Below are positions 24,418 through 34,190 of a stretch of 34,190 bases of DNA, in pieces. The stretch is from contig JANQHX010000038.1 in NCBI GenBank assembly GCA_028282465.1, positions 1 to 34,190 of the forward strand. The letters run 5' to 3'. Both the position numbers and the translations under genes were made by a program. How positions within the stretch are numbered: the first letter of the stretch is position 1; the number at the start of each line of letters is the position of its first letter. Source of the stretch: Gynuella sp. GTDB taxonomy: Bacteria > Pseudomonadota > Gammaproteobacteria > Pseudomonadales > Natronospirillaceae. The notes under the pieces were generated by a model. That model saw nothing but the letters and a program-made list of their open reading frames with translations. It had not been told where the DNA came from and searched no databases.

Positions 24418-25995
24418 TTGAGTACCGTCAAATCATCAGGCCTTGATAAAAATGCCCGGCCAAAAAAGCTTCTTCTTTCTTCATTGATTGTTAGCGCAGG
24501 AACCATGCTTTCTAGGGTATTGGGTTTGGTTAGGGATGTCGTACTAGCCAATGTTTTTGGGGCGGGTGGCGGCGCAGATGCTTTCTTTATAGCCTTTAAA
24601 ATACCAAACTTTTTGCGGCGCTTGTTTGCCGAAGGTGCTTTTGCACAAGCTTTCGTTCCGGTGTTGGCTGAATACCGAGAAGAGGGTGGTATTGAAGCGA
24701 TGCGAGCACTCATTTCTCGAATCAGTGCTTGGTTGGGGGCCTGGCTGATATTGGTCACCTTATTTGCTGTTGTATTCGCACCATATGTTGCGTTGATCTT
24801 TGCGCCAGGTTTTTGGTTTGCGGGGGAAACCGAGAAGCTCAGCCTAACTGGAGAGCTGCTCAGAATTGTGTTCCCTTATTTATTGCTTATTTCATATACC
24901 GCCTTTGTCAGCAGTATACTGAATTCAGTCGGGCGGTTTGCCATACCTGCTTTAACACCTATTTGGTTAAATATTTGTCTTATTTCATCAGCACTTTGGC
25001 TGACATCATTTTTTGAAGCTAAGGAGATGGCCTTAGCCATTGGTGTTATTTCTGCTGGTGCTTTTCAGTTGATTTTTCAATTACCCAGTCTGACTTCAGC
25101 AGGTTTGTTGGTCAGACCTGTTTGGCAGCCAAATCATCCGGGGGTTAAAAAAGTTGCACGACTCATGATTCCAGCATTGTTTGGGGTGTCGGTGAGTCAG
25201 GTTAACCTGCTACTGGATACGGTGCTGGCTTCATTATTAGAAGATGGCTCTGTAGGGTGGCTTTATTACGCAGATCGCTTATCAGAATTGCCGCTGGGTT
25301 TGATAGGCATTGCCCTGGCAACCGTTGTGTTGCCCTCTCTATCTGCAGACCACGCAAGAAAAGACTCGGAGCGTTTCTCTGGCACCCTGAACTGGGCTTT
25401 GAAATTGACGTTTCTACTCGGCGTGCCTGCTACATTTGCGCTAGTTGTATTGGCCGAGCCATTAATTTTGACCCTTTTTTATCACGGTGAGTTAAATCTA
25501 GTAGATGTAGGGCAGATTTCCTTAGCACTTAAGGCTTATGCAACTGGGTTGATGGCCTTTATGTTAATCAAGGTTTTGGCGCCAGGTTTTTTTGCGCAAC
25601 AGAATATTAAGAAGCCAGTTCAAATTGCTATTGTGGCTATGGTCGCTAACATGGTTTTTAACCTGATCTTAGTCTGGCCTCTTAAGCACGTAGGATTAGC
25701 TTTGGCAACGAGCCTCTCATCTTGGCTGAATGCCGGGTTATTGCTGTTCTTCCTTATTAAGGGGGCACATATGATTATCGAAAGAAAAACCGTTGTATTT
25801 CTAGTTCAGTCCCTAGGAGCTGCGATGATAATGTCTTTGGTTCTTTATCAATTTCAACCAAGTATGCAAGAGATGGCTGGTTTAGCAACCTTCGACCGGG
25901 TCTTGTTTCTGGCTGGCTTGGTTATAGGCGGGTTGGTGACTTTTGGATTGTCTGCCCTATTGTTGGGTGTAAGACCTTCTTCGATAAAGCACTGA
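24418..25995 (+). CDS. murJ: Lipid II flippase MurJ (MviN)
   Basis: Moves the peptidoglycan precursor lipid II across the inner membrane. 525 residues with about 14 hydrophobic helices. The N-terminal family block has TMLSRVLGLVRDVVLANVFG, ADAFFIAFKIPNFLRRLFAE and GAFAQAFVPVLAEY. The start is TTG at 24418, the only in-frame start before a stop at 24409; its Shine-Dalgarno is weak. The first ATG in frame (residue 30) would remove part of helix 1. A promoter for the next operon lies at its 3' end. Confidence 0.95.
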   Translation: MSTVKSSGLDKNARPKKLLLSSLIVSAGTMLSRVLGLVRDVVLANVFGAGGGADAFFIAFKIPNFLRRLFAEGAFAQAFVPVLAEYREEGGIEAMRALISRISAWLGAWLILVTLFAVVFAPYVALIFAPGFWFAGETEKLSLTGELLRIVFPYLLLISYTAFVSSILNSVGRFAIPALTPIWLNICLISSALWLTSFFEAKEMALAIGVISAGAFQLIFQLPSLTSAGLLVRPVWQPNHPGVKKVARLMIPALFGVSVSQVNLLLDTVLASLLEDGSVGWLYYADRLSELPLGLIGIALATVVLPSLSADHARKDSERFSGTLNWALKLTFLLGVPATFALVVLAEPLILTLFYHGELNLVDVGQISLALKAYATGLMAFMLIKVLAPGFFAQQNIKKPVQIAIVAMVANMVFNLILVWPLKHVGLALATSLSSWLNAGLLLFFLIKGAHMIIERKTVVFLVQSLGAAMIMSLVLYQFQPSMQEMAGLATFDRVLFLAGLVIGGLVTFGLSALLLGVRPSSIKH

Positions 25996-26020
25996 CCTCA
26001 GGCCAATAAATCTTTATAAT
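25992..26020 (+). promoter_or_regulatory. Predicted promoter of the ribF-ileS-lspA-fkpB-ispH operon
   Basis: -35 CTGACC (25992-25997), 17-nt spacer, -10 TATAAT (26015-26020). It overlaps the murJ stop and lies 28 nt before the ribF ATG. Confidence 0.65.
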
Positions 26021-26048
26021 CGCCCTCCTTTTGAATTGAGCAAAACTT

Positions 26049-26969
26049 ATGAAATTAGTCCGTGGCCTGCACAATTTGGCGCCTGAAGATCAGGGTGTTG
26101 TGCTGACCATTGGGAATTTCGATGGTGTTCATCTCGGCCATAGGCACCTATTGGAAAAGCTAAAACAGACAGCGAATCAACACCAAGCGAAATCAATGGT
26201 AATGCTCTTTGAACCCCAGCCAAAAGAGTATTTTGATTCAGCTTCGGCGCCAGTTCGGCTGACCAGACTTCGTGATAAATTGGAGTTAATGGCTGAATCC
26301 AATGTCGACTATTTGTTGGTCGTCCATTTTGGGAGTCGGTTTTGTTCGTTATCCGCAGATGAGTTTTTAGTGAACGTGCTGATTAAAAAGTTGAAGGTTC
26401 AGCATTTACTAGTGGGTGATGATTTCAGGTTTGGTAGTGACCGAAAAGGAGACTTTTCGTATTTGCGCCAACATTCCCCTTTTGAAGTTACGGATACTTC
26501 GACCGTGACATTGGAAGACTCAAGGGTCAGTAGTACTAGAATTCGAGAAGCCTTGTTTGATGGAGAGTTGAATGTCGCAAATAAATTGCTCGGCTGGCAA
26601 TACCATATACAAGGTAGAGTCATTCATGGTCGTAAGCTTGGGCGAACGCTTGGTTTCCCCACTGCCAACATCGCTTTAGGCCGAAGGCAAAAAGTACCCT
26701 TAGAAGGGGTATATAGCGTTGAAGTAGAATTGCCTGATGGCAGCTTCAAAAATGGGGTCGCTAATATCGGCCAAAAACCTACCTTAGATGCCCTCAAGCC
26801 TAGCCTAGAAGTATTTCTGCTGGAATATAATGGCGATCTTTATGGCCAGAGGTTGAAAGTATTTTTTAGGAACAAATTAAGAGGAGTTCAAAAGTTTGAA
26901 TCTCTTCTCGAGCTGAAAACTCAAATCGCCAAGGATATTGATGTGGCGAAATTAGAATTTGGAATTTAA
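26049..26969 (+). CDS. ribF: Bifunctional riboflavin kinase / FAD synthetase
   Basis: Makes FMN and FAD from riboflavin and ATP. 306 residues. The N-terminal adenylyltransferase domain (about 15-180) has TIGNFDGVHLGHRHLL and VGDDFRFGSDRKGD with SSTRIREAL. The C-terminal kinase domain (about 185-306) has GRTLGFPTANI and GVANIGQKPT. First gene of an operon with ileS, lspA, fkpB and ispH, the conserved gammaproteobacterial order. Confidence 0.98.
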   Translation: MKLVRGLHNLAPEDQGVVLTIGNFDGVHLGHRHLLEKLKQTANQHQAKSMVMLFEPQPKEYFDSASAPVRLTRLRDKLELMAESNVDYLLVVHFGSRFCSLSADEFLVNVLIKKLKVQHLLVGDDFRFGSDRKGDFSYLRQHSPFEVTDTSTVTLEDSRVSSTRIREALFDGELNVANKLLGWQYHIQGRVIHGRKLGRTLGFPTANIALGRRQKVPLEGVYSVEVELPDGSFKNGVANIGQKPTLDALKPSLEVFLLEYNGDLYGQRLKVFFRNKLRGVQKFESLLELKTQIAKDIDVAKLEFGI

Positions 26970-26980
26970 CTCATATCAAT

Positions 26981-26999
26981 GCCTGATGTTGGATCAGGC
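26981..26999 (+). promoter_or_regulatory. Hairpin in the ribF-ileS gap
   Basis: GCCTGAT (26981-26987) and ATCAGGC (26993-26999) pair around a 5-nt loop, 27 nt before the ileS ATG. No T-run follows, so it is not a terminator; it may influence mRNA processing or ileS translation. Confidence 0.45.
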
Positions 27000-27026
27000 G
27001 AAATCAACAGGAAGCAGCAAACAGTC

Positions 27027-29846
27027 ATGACCGATTATAAATCGACCCTCAATCTGCCTAAGACCGCTTTCCCCATGAAAGCGTCTTTGGCGAACCGTGA
27101 ACCTGAAATGCTTAAACGCTGGCAGGAGAACGATCTGTACGGAAAAATCCGTGAGGTGAGTGCTGGGCGTCCGAAGTACATTCTTCACGATGGCCCACCA
27201 TACGCCAACGGTGATATTCATATTGGTCATGCTGTAAACAAGATTTTAAAAGACATCATCATGAAATCTCGAACGGTGATGGGATTTGATGCGCCATATA
27301 TTCCTGGTTGGGATTGTCATGGTCTGCCAATTGAGCACAAAGTAGAAACCAAGATTGGTAAAGCGGGTGACAAGGTCGACTACAAGACGTTCCGTAAGGA
27401 ATGCCGCAAGTACGCTTACAAGCAGGTAGAAGGTCAGAAGAAGGACTTTATCCGTTTGGGAATCTTCGGTGATTGGGAACATCCATACCTCACCATGGAA
27501 TACCAGACTGAAGCGGATATCATTCGTGCATTAGGTAAAATTGCAGCTTCAGGTAATTTAACTAAAGGTTTCAAACCCGTTTATTGGTCGGTTGTTGGTG
27601 GTTCAGCTCTCGCGGAAGCTGAGGTGGAATATCAGGATAAGACTTCAAATCAAGTGGATGTTGCTTATCCAGCGGTTAATGAGGGTGAGGTGCTCAGCAA
27701 ATTCTCATCCACCGGTGAAGGCCGAGTGTCTGCTGTTATCTGGACGACGACTCCTTGGACATTGCCAGCCTCTATGGCCTTGTCTATGGGCAGTGAACTT
27801 GAATACTCATTAATTCAAGTTGAACGGAACGGTGTTAAAGAACAGCTTATCCTGGCCAAAGGCATGTCTGAATCCGCTTTAGAGCGAATGGGCATCGAAG
27901 GGTGGGCCGAAATAGCCACAGTGTCGGGTGCCGAACTCGAGAATTTGAAATTTAAGCACCCATTCTACGACCGTGAAGTGCCAGCATTACTGGGTGACCA
28001 CGTTACACTGGATGCCGGTACTGGCATTGTACATACCGCTCCTGACCATGGTGTAGAAGATTTCGCTGTTTGTAGAAAGTATGGAATCGACACCATCAAC
28101 CCGCTGTTAGATAACGGGGTATACCGTGAAAATGTGGAAATTTTCGCAGGGGAGCACGTTTACAAGGTAGACGACCATGTTATGGAGGTAGTAGCCGAGC
28201 ACAATAACCTTCTCAGCAAAGGAAAGCTGACCCACAGCTACGCTCATTGCTGGCGCACCAAGACGCCTCTGATTTATCGTGCCACACCGCAATGGTTTAT
28301 CAGCATGGACAAAGAAGGTCTTCGGGATCAGTCTCTTAAAGCGATTCGTGAAGATGTTCAGTGGGTACCAAGCTGGGGCCAAAATCGTATTGAAGCCATG
28401 TTCGAGCAAAGCCCAGACTGGTGTATATCTCGTCAGCGGACATGGGGGGTGCCGATCACCTTCTTTACTCATAAAGTGACTGGAGAGTTACACCCTGAAA
28501 CACCAGAATTGGTGGAAGAGGTTGCCAAACTGGTTGAAAAAGACGGTATTGATGCCTGGTACGATTGTGATGCTGAGGCTTTGTTAGGTGCGGAAGCCGC
28601 TGAGTACGAGAAAGTCACAGATACCTTAGACGTGTGGTTCGATTCTGGTACCACTCATTCAGCTGTGCTAGAGAAACGTCCTGAGTTGGGCCAATTCCCT
28701 GCTGATATGTATTTGGAAGGTTCAGATCAACATCGTGGGTGGTTCCAGTCATCACTAAAAACCTCCATTGCCATCAATGGCAAGGCACCTTATAAACAGG
28801 TGCTGACCCATGGTTTCACCATGGATGGCGAAGGTCGCAAGATGTCCAAGTCTTTAGGCAATACCATTGCTCCTCAAGATGTGATGAATAAGTTAGGTGC
28901 GGATATTTTGCGTCTGTGGGTGTCGGCAACCGACTACACGGGTGATATGTCTGTCTCTGATGAGATTCTGAATCGTACAGCGGACTCCTACAGACGTATC
29001 CGTAATACCTGCCGCTTTATGATTTCTAATCTGAATGGTTTCGACCCCGCAAAAGATGTTGTGCCATTTGAGGATATGCTTTCTTTGGATCAATGGGCGG
29101 TTAGTCTCGCCCATGAACTTCAAAAGGATATTGAGCAGGCCTACACCGATTACCAGTTCCACTCTGTGTACCAGAAGGTACATAACTTTTGTGCTTTGGA
29201 AATGGGCGGTGTGTATCTCGATATCATCAAAGATCGGCAGTACACCACTCAAGAAAACTCCTTAGCCCGCCGCAGCTGTCAAACAGCTTTGTTTCATATC
29301 TTAGAAGCAATGGTTCGTTGGATTGCCCCGATCCTAAGTTTTACATCCGACGAGCTTTGGCAGTTTATGCCTGGTGAAAGACCCGAGTCAGTGTTCTTAA
29401 CAACCTTCTATTCGAATCTTCAAGCAATGCCAGAAGGCGACATGGACGGTGAATATTGGCAGACCATCATGAAGGCTAAAGCTGCTGTGAATAAAGCCAT
29501 TGAAGAGGCCCGAAGTGAGGGGAGTATCGGAGGCTCATTACAAGCCAATGTAGTTTTGTTTGCAGAGGGTGAGTTGGCGGCTGCCCTAAATAAGCTCGGA
29601 GATGAGTTAAGGTTCGTACTGATAACATCTAAAGCAGAAGTAAAGCCATTAGCTGAGGCTCCTACAGATGCGAAAGATACTGAATTGGAAGGCTTAAAAG
29701 TATCAGTGGTTAAATCTGCAGGTCAAAAATGTACTCGTTGTTACCATTACTTGGAGGATGTGGGCTCGCATGAAGGCCATGAAGAAATCTGTGGTCGCTG
29801 TGTAGAGAATGTTGATGGCGAAGGAGAAGTTCGTCGGTTCGCATAA
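27027..29846 (+). CDS. ileS: Isoleucyl-tRNA synthetase
   Basis: Charges tRNA-Ile and edits misactivated valine. 939 residues from ATG 27027, matching the bacterial type; an upstream in-frame ATG at 26979 would add 16 unlikely residues and cover the hairpin. The class I HIGH signature is in [16 protein letters not shown], the KMSKS loop in [10 protein letters not shown], and editing-domain pieces include [12 protein letters not shown]. The C-terminal zinc site is [24 protein letters not shown] in form (Cys pairs near residues 900-925). AGGAAG precedes the start. Confidence 0.98.
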   Translation: MTDYKSTLNLPKTAFPMKASLANREPEMLKRWQENDLYGKIREVSAGRPKYILHDGPPYANGDIHIGHAVNKILKDIIMKSRTVMGFDAPYIPGWDCHGLPIEHKVETKIGKAGDKVDYKTFRKECRKYAYKQVEGQKKDFIRLGIFGDWEHPYLTMEYQTEADIIRALGKIAASGNLTKGFKPVYWSVVGGSALAEAEVEYQDKTSNQVDVAYPAVNEGEVLSKFSSTGEGRVSAVIWTTTPWTLPASMALSMGSELEYSLIQVERNGVKEQLILAKGMSESALERMGIEGWAEIATVSGAELENLKFKHPFYDREVPALLGDHVTLDAGTGIVHTAPDHGVEDFAVCRKYGIDTINPLLDNGVYRENVEIFAGEHVYKVDDHVMEVVAEHNNLLSKGKLTHSYAHCWRTKTPLIYRATPQWFISMDKEGLRDQSLKAIREDVQWVPSWGQNRIEAMFEQSPDWCISRQRTWGVPITFFTHKVTGELHPETPELVEEVAKLVEKDGIDAWYDCDAEALLGAEAAEYEKVTDTLDVWFDSGTTHSAVLEKRPELGQFPADMYLEGSDQHRGWFQSSLKTSIAINGKAPYKQVLTHGFTMDGEGRKMSKSLGNTIAPQDVMNKLGADILRLWVSATDYTGDMSVSDEILNRTADSYRRIRNTCRFMISNLNGFDPAKDVVPFEDMLSLDQWAVSLAHELQKDIEQAYTDYQFHSVYQKVHNFCALEMGGVYLDIIKDRQYTTQENSLARRSCQTALFHILEAMVRWIAPILSFTSDELWQFMPGERPESVFLTTFYSNLQAMPEGDMDGEYWQTIMKAKAAVNKAIEEARSEGSIGGSLQANVVLFAEGELAAALNKLGDELRFVLITSKAEVKPLAEAPTDAKDTELEGLKVSVVKSAGQKCTRCYHYLEDVGSHEGHEEICGRCVENVDGEGEVRRFA

Positions 29847-29866
29847 TTGGCACTTCGTATAAAAAT

Positions 29867-29893
29867 AGGAGGCGACGTTTGCCTCCTTTCTTA
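29867..29893 (+). terminator. Weak terminator or attenuator between ileS and lspA
   Basis: AGGAGGC (29867-29873) pairs with GCCTCCT (29881-29887), followed by an interrupted T-rich run (TTCTT). Readthrough to lspA is likely. Confidence 0.55.
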
Positions 29894-29925
29894 AGCTTTA
29901 GAATCTCAAGGAATTAAATAAGAAA

Positions 29926-30420
29926 ATGGCTTTATGGCACAAGAAAATCGGCATGATGCCTTGGCTTTGGGTTTCAGCTGTCATCATTGCTCTTGATTTG
30001 TATACCAAGCATTTGGCGAGTTCGATGTTGGTTTACGCAACTCCAGTTAAAGTGTTGCCGGTATTCAATCTAACGTTATTGCACAACCCAGGGGCTGCTT
30101 TTAGCTTTTTAGGGGATGCAGATGGTTGGCAACGCTGGTTGTTTTCTGGAATAGCAATTGTAGTTAGTGGATTTTTAATCGTTTGGTTAAAGCAGCTTAG
30201 GAATCATCAAACTTGGTTAGCGATAGCGCTGGCACTGATCCTAGGTGGAGCGCTTGGCAACCTATATGATCGATTAACTCTGGGTTATGTTGTCGACTTT
30301 CTGCATTTTCATTGGAATGAATCTTATTTTCCTGCGTTCAATATTGCTGATTCAGCGATTACTGTTGGCGCAGGGATGTTAATTATTGATGCAGTTTTCA
30401 ATAAAGAGGAAGCTAAGTAG
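29926..30420 (+). CDS. lspA: Lipoprotein signal peptidase (SPase II)
   Basis: Removes signal peptides from prolipoproteins in the inner membrane. 164 residues with four hydrophobic helices. Conserved motifs are LDLYTKHLAS, LLHNPGAAFSFLGD, GGALGNLYDRLTLGYVVDF and AFNIADSAITVG; the catalytic aspartates are in VVDF and IADS. Its stop directly abuts the fkpB start. Confidence 0.98.
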   Translation: MALWHKKIGMMPWLWVSAVIIALDLYTKHLASSMLVYATPVKVLPVFNLTLLHNPGAAFSFLGDADGWQRWLFSGIAIVVSGFLIVWLKQLRNHQTWLAIALALILGGALGNLYDRLTLGYVVDFLHFHWNESYFPAFNIADSAITVGAGMLIIDAVFNKEEAK

Positions 30421-30864
30421 TTGCAAGTATTGCCTGAATCTAAATTAACGCTTCACTTTGAGATTCGCTTGCAAGACGGATCCATTGTGGACTCAAACTT
30501 TGAAAAGTCGCCGGTGGAAATGACATTAGGGGACGGCAACATGCTTCCCGGTTTTGAGAAACATCTCCTGGGTATGGAGGTTGGCAACCGAGAGATTTAT
30601 CAGGTTAATCCTGAAGATGCTTTTGGTCAGCCGAATTCTCAAAATGTACAAAGGTTTAAAAGAACCGATTTTGGGATGGACATGGTGCTTGAGCCTGGGT
30701 TAGTCATTTCCTTTGCAGATGCTGCCAACGGCGAGTTGCCCGGCGTGGTAAAAGAGTTAGATGGAGATTTTGTAAGCGTGGATTTTAATCACCCTCTAGC
30801 AGGAAAAACTCTAATTTTTGAAGTGGAAGTGCTTTCTATATCGGAGCCGACAAATGAAAATTAA
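30421..30864 (+). CDS. fkpB: FKBP-type peptidyl-prolyl isomerase FkpB (SlpA)
   Basis: 147 residues, SlyD/SlpA type: an FKBP fold with inserted flap domain. Motifs are [39 protein letters not shown] and [19 protein letters not shown]. The start is TTG at 30421, immediately after the lspA stop, with GAGGAAG about 10 nt upstream in the end of lspA. It overlaps ispH by 11 nt. This lspA-fkpB-ispH order is conserved. Confidence 0.95.
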   Translation: MQVLPESKLTLHFEIRLQDGSIVDSNFEKSPVEMTLGDGNMLPGFEKHLLGMEVGNREIYQVNPEDAFGQPNSQNVQRFKRTDFGMDMVLEPGLVISFADAANGELPGVVKELDGDFVSVDFNHPLAGKTLIFEVEVLSISEPTNEN

Positions 30865-31798
30865 TCTGGCTAACCCGCGAGGATTTTGTGCAGGCGTTGA
30901 TCGAGCTATTGATATCGTTAATCGTGCTTTGGAGATTTATGGTGCTCCTTTATACGTAAGGCATGAAGTGGTGCACAATAAATTTGTAGTCGATGACCTT
31001 CGCAACCGAGGCGCGATCTTTGTAGATGAACTTGAGGAAGTACCAGATGATAACCTGGTCATTTTTTCGGCTCATGGGGTTTCCAAAGCGGTTCGAGAAG
31101 AAGCTGAACTGCGCAAACTTAAAGTATTTGATGCCACTTGTCCTCTAGTTACCAAGGTTCATATGGAAGTGGACAAGTACAGTAGAGAGGGTACAGATTG
31201 TGTGTTAATCGGTCACCGTGGACACCCAGAAGTAGAAGGCACAATGGGGCAATATCGTTCTGAGGCAGGAGGTAATATCCACCTAGTTGAAGATGAAGAT
31301 GATGTGGCTGCTCTCACCGTACAAAACCCGTTAAAACTTGCTTACGTCACTCAAACAACTCTCTCCATGGACGATACAGCTAAGATTATTGAAGCGCTCA
31401 GAAAAAAATTCCCAGATATTCAAGGTCCTAGAAAAGATGATATTTGCTATGCAACTCAGAACCGGCAAGATGCTGTGAGAACGCTAGCAGGCTCCTGTGA
31501 TTTAGTCATTATTGTGGGCTCACCTAGCAGCTCTAATTCTAATAGGTTAAGAGAATTGGCTGAGCGCATGGGATGTGATGCGTATTTAGTTGATGATGTC
31601 ACACAGCTTAAAAAAGAATGGTTTAATGGCGTCAATTCCATAGGTGTCTCAGCGGGAGCTTCTGCACCAGAAATACTGGTCAAACAAGTGATAGCTGGTA
31701 TGAAAGTTCTAGGAGCTTCAGACCCAGTCGAATTAGACGGAACTCCTGAAAACATTACTTTTTCTCTGCCTAAAGAGCTCCGCCTTAAACAGGTTTGA
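30854..31798 (+). CDS. ispH: 4-hydroxy-3-methylbut-2-enyl diphosphate reductase IspH (LytB)
   Basis: Last step of the MEP isoprenoid pathway; an iron-sulfur enzyme. 314 residues from ATG 30854, the start giving the canonical N-terminus [19 protein letters not shown]. The three cluster cysteines are seen in GFCAGV, DATCPLV and [11 protein letters not shown]. Further motifs are [32 protein letters not shown] and SAGASAPE. Last gene of the ribF operon. Confidence 0.98.
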   Translation: MKINLANPRGFCAGVDRAIDIVNRALEIYGAPLYVRHEVVHNKFVVDDLRNRGAIFVDELEEVPDDNLVIFSAHGVSKAVREEAELRKLKVFDATCPLVTKVHMEVDKYSREGTDCVLIGHRGHPEVEGTMGQYRSEAGGNIHLVEDEDDVAALTVQNPLKLAYVTQTTLSMDDTAKIIEALRKKFPDIQGPRKDDICYATQNRQDAVRTLAGSCDLVIIVGSPSSSNSNRLRELAERMGCDAYLVDDVTQLKKEWFNGVNSIGVSAGASAPEILVKQVIAGMKVLGASDPVELDGTPENITFSLPKELRLKQV

Positions 31799-31821
31799 GC
31801 GTCAATTCTCAATAAATCCAA

Positions 31822-31850
31822 AGCCGCTACCGCTTGTCGTGGTATCGGCT
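31822..31850 (+). terminator. Possible weak terminator after ispH
   Basis: AGCCG-c-TACC (31822-31831) pairs with GGTA-t-CGGCT (31841-31850), one mismatch in the stem; no real T-run follows. A second hairpin AGCCTG/CAGGCT lies at 31871-31887. Either may end the ispH transcript before the pilin genes. Confidence 0.4.
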
Positions 31851-31924
31851 AACCCTATCTTTGATGGCGTAGCCTGTTTTTCAGGCTCGCTTATTATTCA
31901 TAAATCAAAATCGTGGACTTCAAC

Positions 31925-32434
31925 ATGAAAGCGAAGCAGCTTGGTATAACCCTCATAGAAGCATTGGTAGTCCTGAGTGTTTTAGGCATTTTAATGGCCG
32001 TTGGGCTCCCATCGTTTCAAAATGTCTTGGGTCGGCATACGCTAACTTCAAACGCTAATGAAATGAACACCGGCATTCAATTGGCAAAAGCAAAGGCTGT
32101 TGAGTTTCAGAGAAGGGCTGAGCTTAGACCAATAGATGATCAAACCTGGGATGATGGTTGGGAAATCGTGATTATTAGTCATCCTGCTACAGGGGAAAAC
32201 GAGCAAATTTATTTCAAGCAGGCCTACACAGATGAGATTTCTATCACGCAAAAAGATACTGCAAACACAGACCCAATCGTATTCAATCCAAGGGGTCGTT
32301 TGACTTCCCCAAATGATGGTGCAGCTTTTGTTTTCAAGACAACTGGTGGGATGGAGATTGAGTTGAATATTAATGTCACTGGTGCTTCTGCAGTTAGAAA
32401 CTTCAAGAACGCATCTGGCAGTGGTAAAAGCTAA
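31925..32434 (+). CDS. Type IV pilus minor pilin, GspH/FimT family
   Basis: 169 residues. The N-terminus MKAKQLG|ITLIEALVVLSVLGIL is a class III (prepilin) signal: Gly before the cut, Glu at +5, then a hydrophobic helix. The site has Ile where most pilins have Phe. The C-terminal region PIVFNPRGRLT is typical of GspH/FimT pilins. A GTG at 31913 is in frame, but the ATG gives the usual short leader. Together with pilV, pilW and pilX it should prime pilus assembly at the inner membrane. I cannot decide between FimT and FimU. Confidence 0.92.
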   Translation: MKAKQLGITLIEALVVLSVLGILMAVGLPSFQNVLGRHTLTSNANEMNTGIQLAKAKAVEFQRRAELRPIDDQTWDDGWEIVIISHPATGENEQIYFKQAYTDEISITQKDTANTDPIVFNPRGRLTSPNDGAAFVFKTTGGMEIELNINVTGASAVRNFKNASGSGKS

Positions 32435-32456
32435 TTTTGAAAGGTAACTATAGTTG

Positions 32457-32993
32457 ATGAACAATTCTCAGTCTGGCGTAGGCATGATAGAAGTGTTAGT
32501 AGCCGTCTTAGTTTTAGCTGTTGGGCTAATAGGCATGGCAGGTTTAGTTGGTGCCAGTCTTAATAGTAACGCCGCTGCATTGAATAGAAGTAACGCCATG
32601 TACTTGGCAGAATCCATAATTGAGCGTATGCGTTCTTTCGACACACCTGCGCAACATGACCTATTTTTGACTGCATTCGACGAGAATCCAAGTGTGTCAC
32701 CATCTGTTTGCACGCAAGAGCCTCAAGGGGCTCCTGTCAATTGTACACATCAGCAATTAATAGACAGTTATGTATCGAATTGGAAGTGCCAACTAGGTGG
32801 TTATGATAGTCGGCTATGTGACGGTTTCGATAGTTTCTTGCCAGATGCCATTGGAGAAATAACAGCTGATCCGGTTAAAGGCTCTCATATAATTAATATT
32901 CAATGGTTAGGCGCTGAAGGTTTTTTCGGTGATGGTGTCGGACAATCTGTAGAGAATAGAACTTCTGCAATTCGCGTTGAGGTGGTTTTATGA
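32457..32993 (+). CDS. pilV: Type IV pilus minor pilin PilV
   Basis: 178 residues. The prepilin cut is at SQSG|VGMIEVLVAVLVLAVGLIG, with Glu at +5. The following segment NAMYLAESIIERMRS is typical of PilV/GspI. Four cysteines in the C-terminal domain could form disulfides. A TTG one codon upstream is a possible start. The stop overlaps the pilW start (ATGA). Confidence 0.94.
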   Translation: MNNSQSGVGMIEVLVAVLVLAVGLIGMAGLVGASLNSNAAALNRSNAMYLAESIIERMRSFDTPAQHDLFLTAFDENPSVSPSVCTQEPQGAPVNCTHQQLIDSYVSNWKCQLGGYDSRLCDGFDSFLPDAIGEITADPVKGSHIINIQWLGAEGFFGDGVGQSVENRTSAIRVEVVL

Positions 32994-33988
32994 ATTATAA
33001 AAATACTAGAGGTTTTACTTTAGTAGAACTAATGATCGCGTTGTTGCTGGGTATTATTTTGACGACCGGCTTTATTAATTTATTAACTCAAAATGCAGCG
33101 ACGAATAGATTTATTCAAGCTAATGCAGGAATACAGGACAACGCAAGATTTGTGATAGATGAATTAATTTCAAGAACACGAATGATAGGGTATGTTGGAT
33201 GTCTTGCGAATTTGGATTTTGATGCAGACTTTTATTACGGGTTAAACGACGCAAATAATTTCTATTTAAACCCGTCACTCGGTGTTTTTGATGTATATGA
33301 TTCTGACTCAATTGTAGGAACTCCCCTAGCGAATTTGAATCCAGCACCAATTGCTGATTCTGACATTCTTGTGTTTAGAGGAGTTAATGCAAATGGAGCA
33401 AATATTCTTACACCCCAGACCAACGAAAGTAACATCATCGTGACATCTTTGGATGCCAGTGATGACGACATCTTTTTAATCAGTGATTGCACGCGAGCAG
33501 CAGTTTTTCAAGCTACCTCTGTTACCGATGATAAAGATAATGGATCAACAATCTTGTCTCATGAAGTTGGTAGTGGTTCCCCTGGAAATAAATCTACTAA
33601 CGTCTTTCCAGGTTCAGGGCAGTTTATGACAGAGGCAACAGTCTACCCTTTTCAAACATCAGTTTACTACGTGGCTTTGTCAGGTTGGAAAAACGAAGAA
33701 GACGAATCTGTTTTGGCATTGTATGAGAAAATAAATACCGAAGATCCAGTTGAATTAGTGTCTGGTGTTTCGCAGATTTCGGTAGAACTAGGTGTTGATG
33801 ATGACAATGACCAAGTTCCTAACCGGTATGTCAAGCGTAGCGATTTGCCTAATGATGAAATGGAAAATGTAGTAAGCGTGAACTATGTGGTTTCAGTTAA
33901 CTCAATTGAAAGGCATAACTTTCGAGACGGTAACCGTGATTTTATTGTGAGGCCTTTTACTGCCTCTGCAAATATCCGTAATAGGTGA
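32990..33988 (+). CDS. pilW: Type IV pilus minor pilin PilW
   Basis: 332 residues, normal for PilW. The prepilin signal MNYKNTRG|FTLVELMIALLLGI is canonical, and NARFVIDELISRTRMIGYVGC is the family's next block. The C-terminal part holds a PilW-type beta domain. Overlaps pilV by 4 nt; pilX follows after 4 nt. Confidence 0.95.
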   Translation: MNYKNTRGFTLVELMIALLLGIILTTGFINLLTQNAATNRFIQANAGIQDNARFVIDELISRTRMIGYVGCLANLDFDADFYYGLNDANNFYLNPSLGVFDVYDSDSIVGTPLANLNPAPIADSDILVFRGVNANGANILTPQTNESNIIVTSLDASDDDIFLISDCTRAAVFQATSVTDDKDNGSTILSHEVGSGSPGNKSTNVFPGSGQFMTEATVYPFQTSVYYVALSGWKNEEDESVLALYEKINTEDPVELVSGVSQISVELGVDDDNDQVPNRYVKRSDLPNDEMENVVSVNYVVSVNSIERHNFRDGNRDFIVRPFTASANIRNR

Positions 33989-33992
33989 ACAT

Positions 33993-34190
33993 ATGATGGC
34001 GAAAAATCAGTCAGGCGTTGCATTATTTATGGCGCTAATATTTTTAGTGGTATTGACACTCATAGGGCTAAATGCAATTAGAACAACTAGTCTTGAAGAA
34101 AAAATGGTTGCTGGTCAAAAAGATTACTTTTTAGCTTTTAAAACAGCAGAGAGTGCCCTGGCGATTGCAGAGGATTTAGTTGGAGGGATA
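33993..34190 (+). CDS. pilX: Type IV pilus minor pilin PilX, partial at the window edge
   Basis: 66 codons are visible. They start MMAKNQSGVALFMALIFLVVL, a hydrophobic N-terminus with an SG|VALF cut site lacking the usual Glu at +5, as in PilX/GspK-type pilins. RTTSLEEKMVAGQKDYFLAFKTAESAL is the strongly conserved PilX segment. AGGTGA precedes the start; the second ATG at 33996 is equally possible. The gene continues beyond the window, where pilY1 and pilE would be expected. Confidence 0.93.
   Translation, partial: MMAKNQSGVALFMALIFLVVLTLIGLNAIRTTSLEEKMVAGQKDYFLAFKTAESALAIAEDLVGGI

Overview
The window looks like chromosome from a marine-type gammaproteobacterium related to the Pseudomonadales/Oceanospirillales/Cellvibrionales. 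The main reasons are gene order and protein detail. The runs ssrA-smpB-ratA-rnfH-bamE-fur-recN-grpE-dnaK-dnaJ and rpsT-murJ-ribF-ileS-lspA-fkpB-ispH-fimT/pilV/pilW/pilX follow the pseudomonad arrangement. Fur is closest to the pseudomonad form, with a Cys-x-x-Thr in place of the second CxxC cysteine. The genus cannot be fixed from the sequence alone. The DNA is of moderate GC, with clearly AT-rich patches at about 4350-5460 and 7700-7830.

Layout. (1) 1-4346: a DNA-repair cluster, with the ligase-associated DEXH helicase (leftward, cut by the window edge) diverging from a metallo-beta-lactamase exonuclease and an ATP-dependent DNA ligase. (2) 4347-11505: an accessory block read almost entirely leftward. 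It holds a secreted fasciclin-domain protein, a translationally coupled pair of a coiled-coil/TPR-repeat protein and a small membrane protein, and then an operon of HigB toxin, HigA antitoxin and a TOTE-type primase-helicase. A small AlpA/excisionase-like HTH gene sits at the block's right end. The block abuts the 3' end of ssrA, a classic integration site, but no integrase is visible. (3) 11506-12484: tmRNA and SmpB, the two parts of trans-translation. (4) 12597-16226: an atypical sodium:neurotransmitter-symporter-family transporter, ratA, rnfH, bamE (leftward), fur and a TlpA-like thioredoxin. (5) 16352-22071: recN under two LexA boxes, divergent from the heat-shock genes grpE-dnaK-dnaJ, which have a sigma-32 type promoter. 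(6) 22072-23907: a long leader region and a very acidic outer-membrane porin. (7) 24004-31798: rpsT (leftward), murJ, then the ribF-ileS-lspA-fkpB-ispH operon. (8) 31925-end: type IV pilus minor pilin operon fimT/pilV/pilW/pilX, with pilX cut by the window edge.

The best candidates for something undescribed lie in the accessory block. The higBA genes overlap the TOTE primase-helicase by 8 nt and share one promoter whose spacer is a palindrome, so a toxin-antitoxin pair may regulate, or guard, a conflict-system helicase. Next to it, the TPR/membrane-protein pair, also joined by an 8-nt overlap, has the form of a sensor plus membrane effector. Both are inferences from gene order and motifs.
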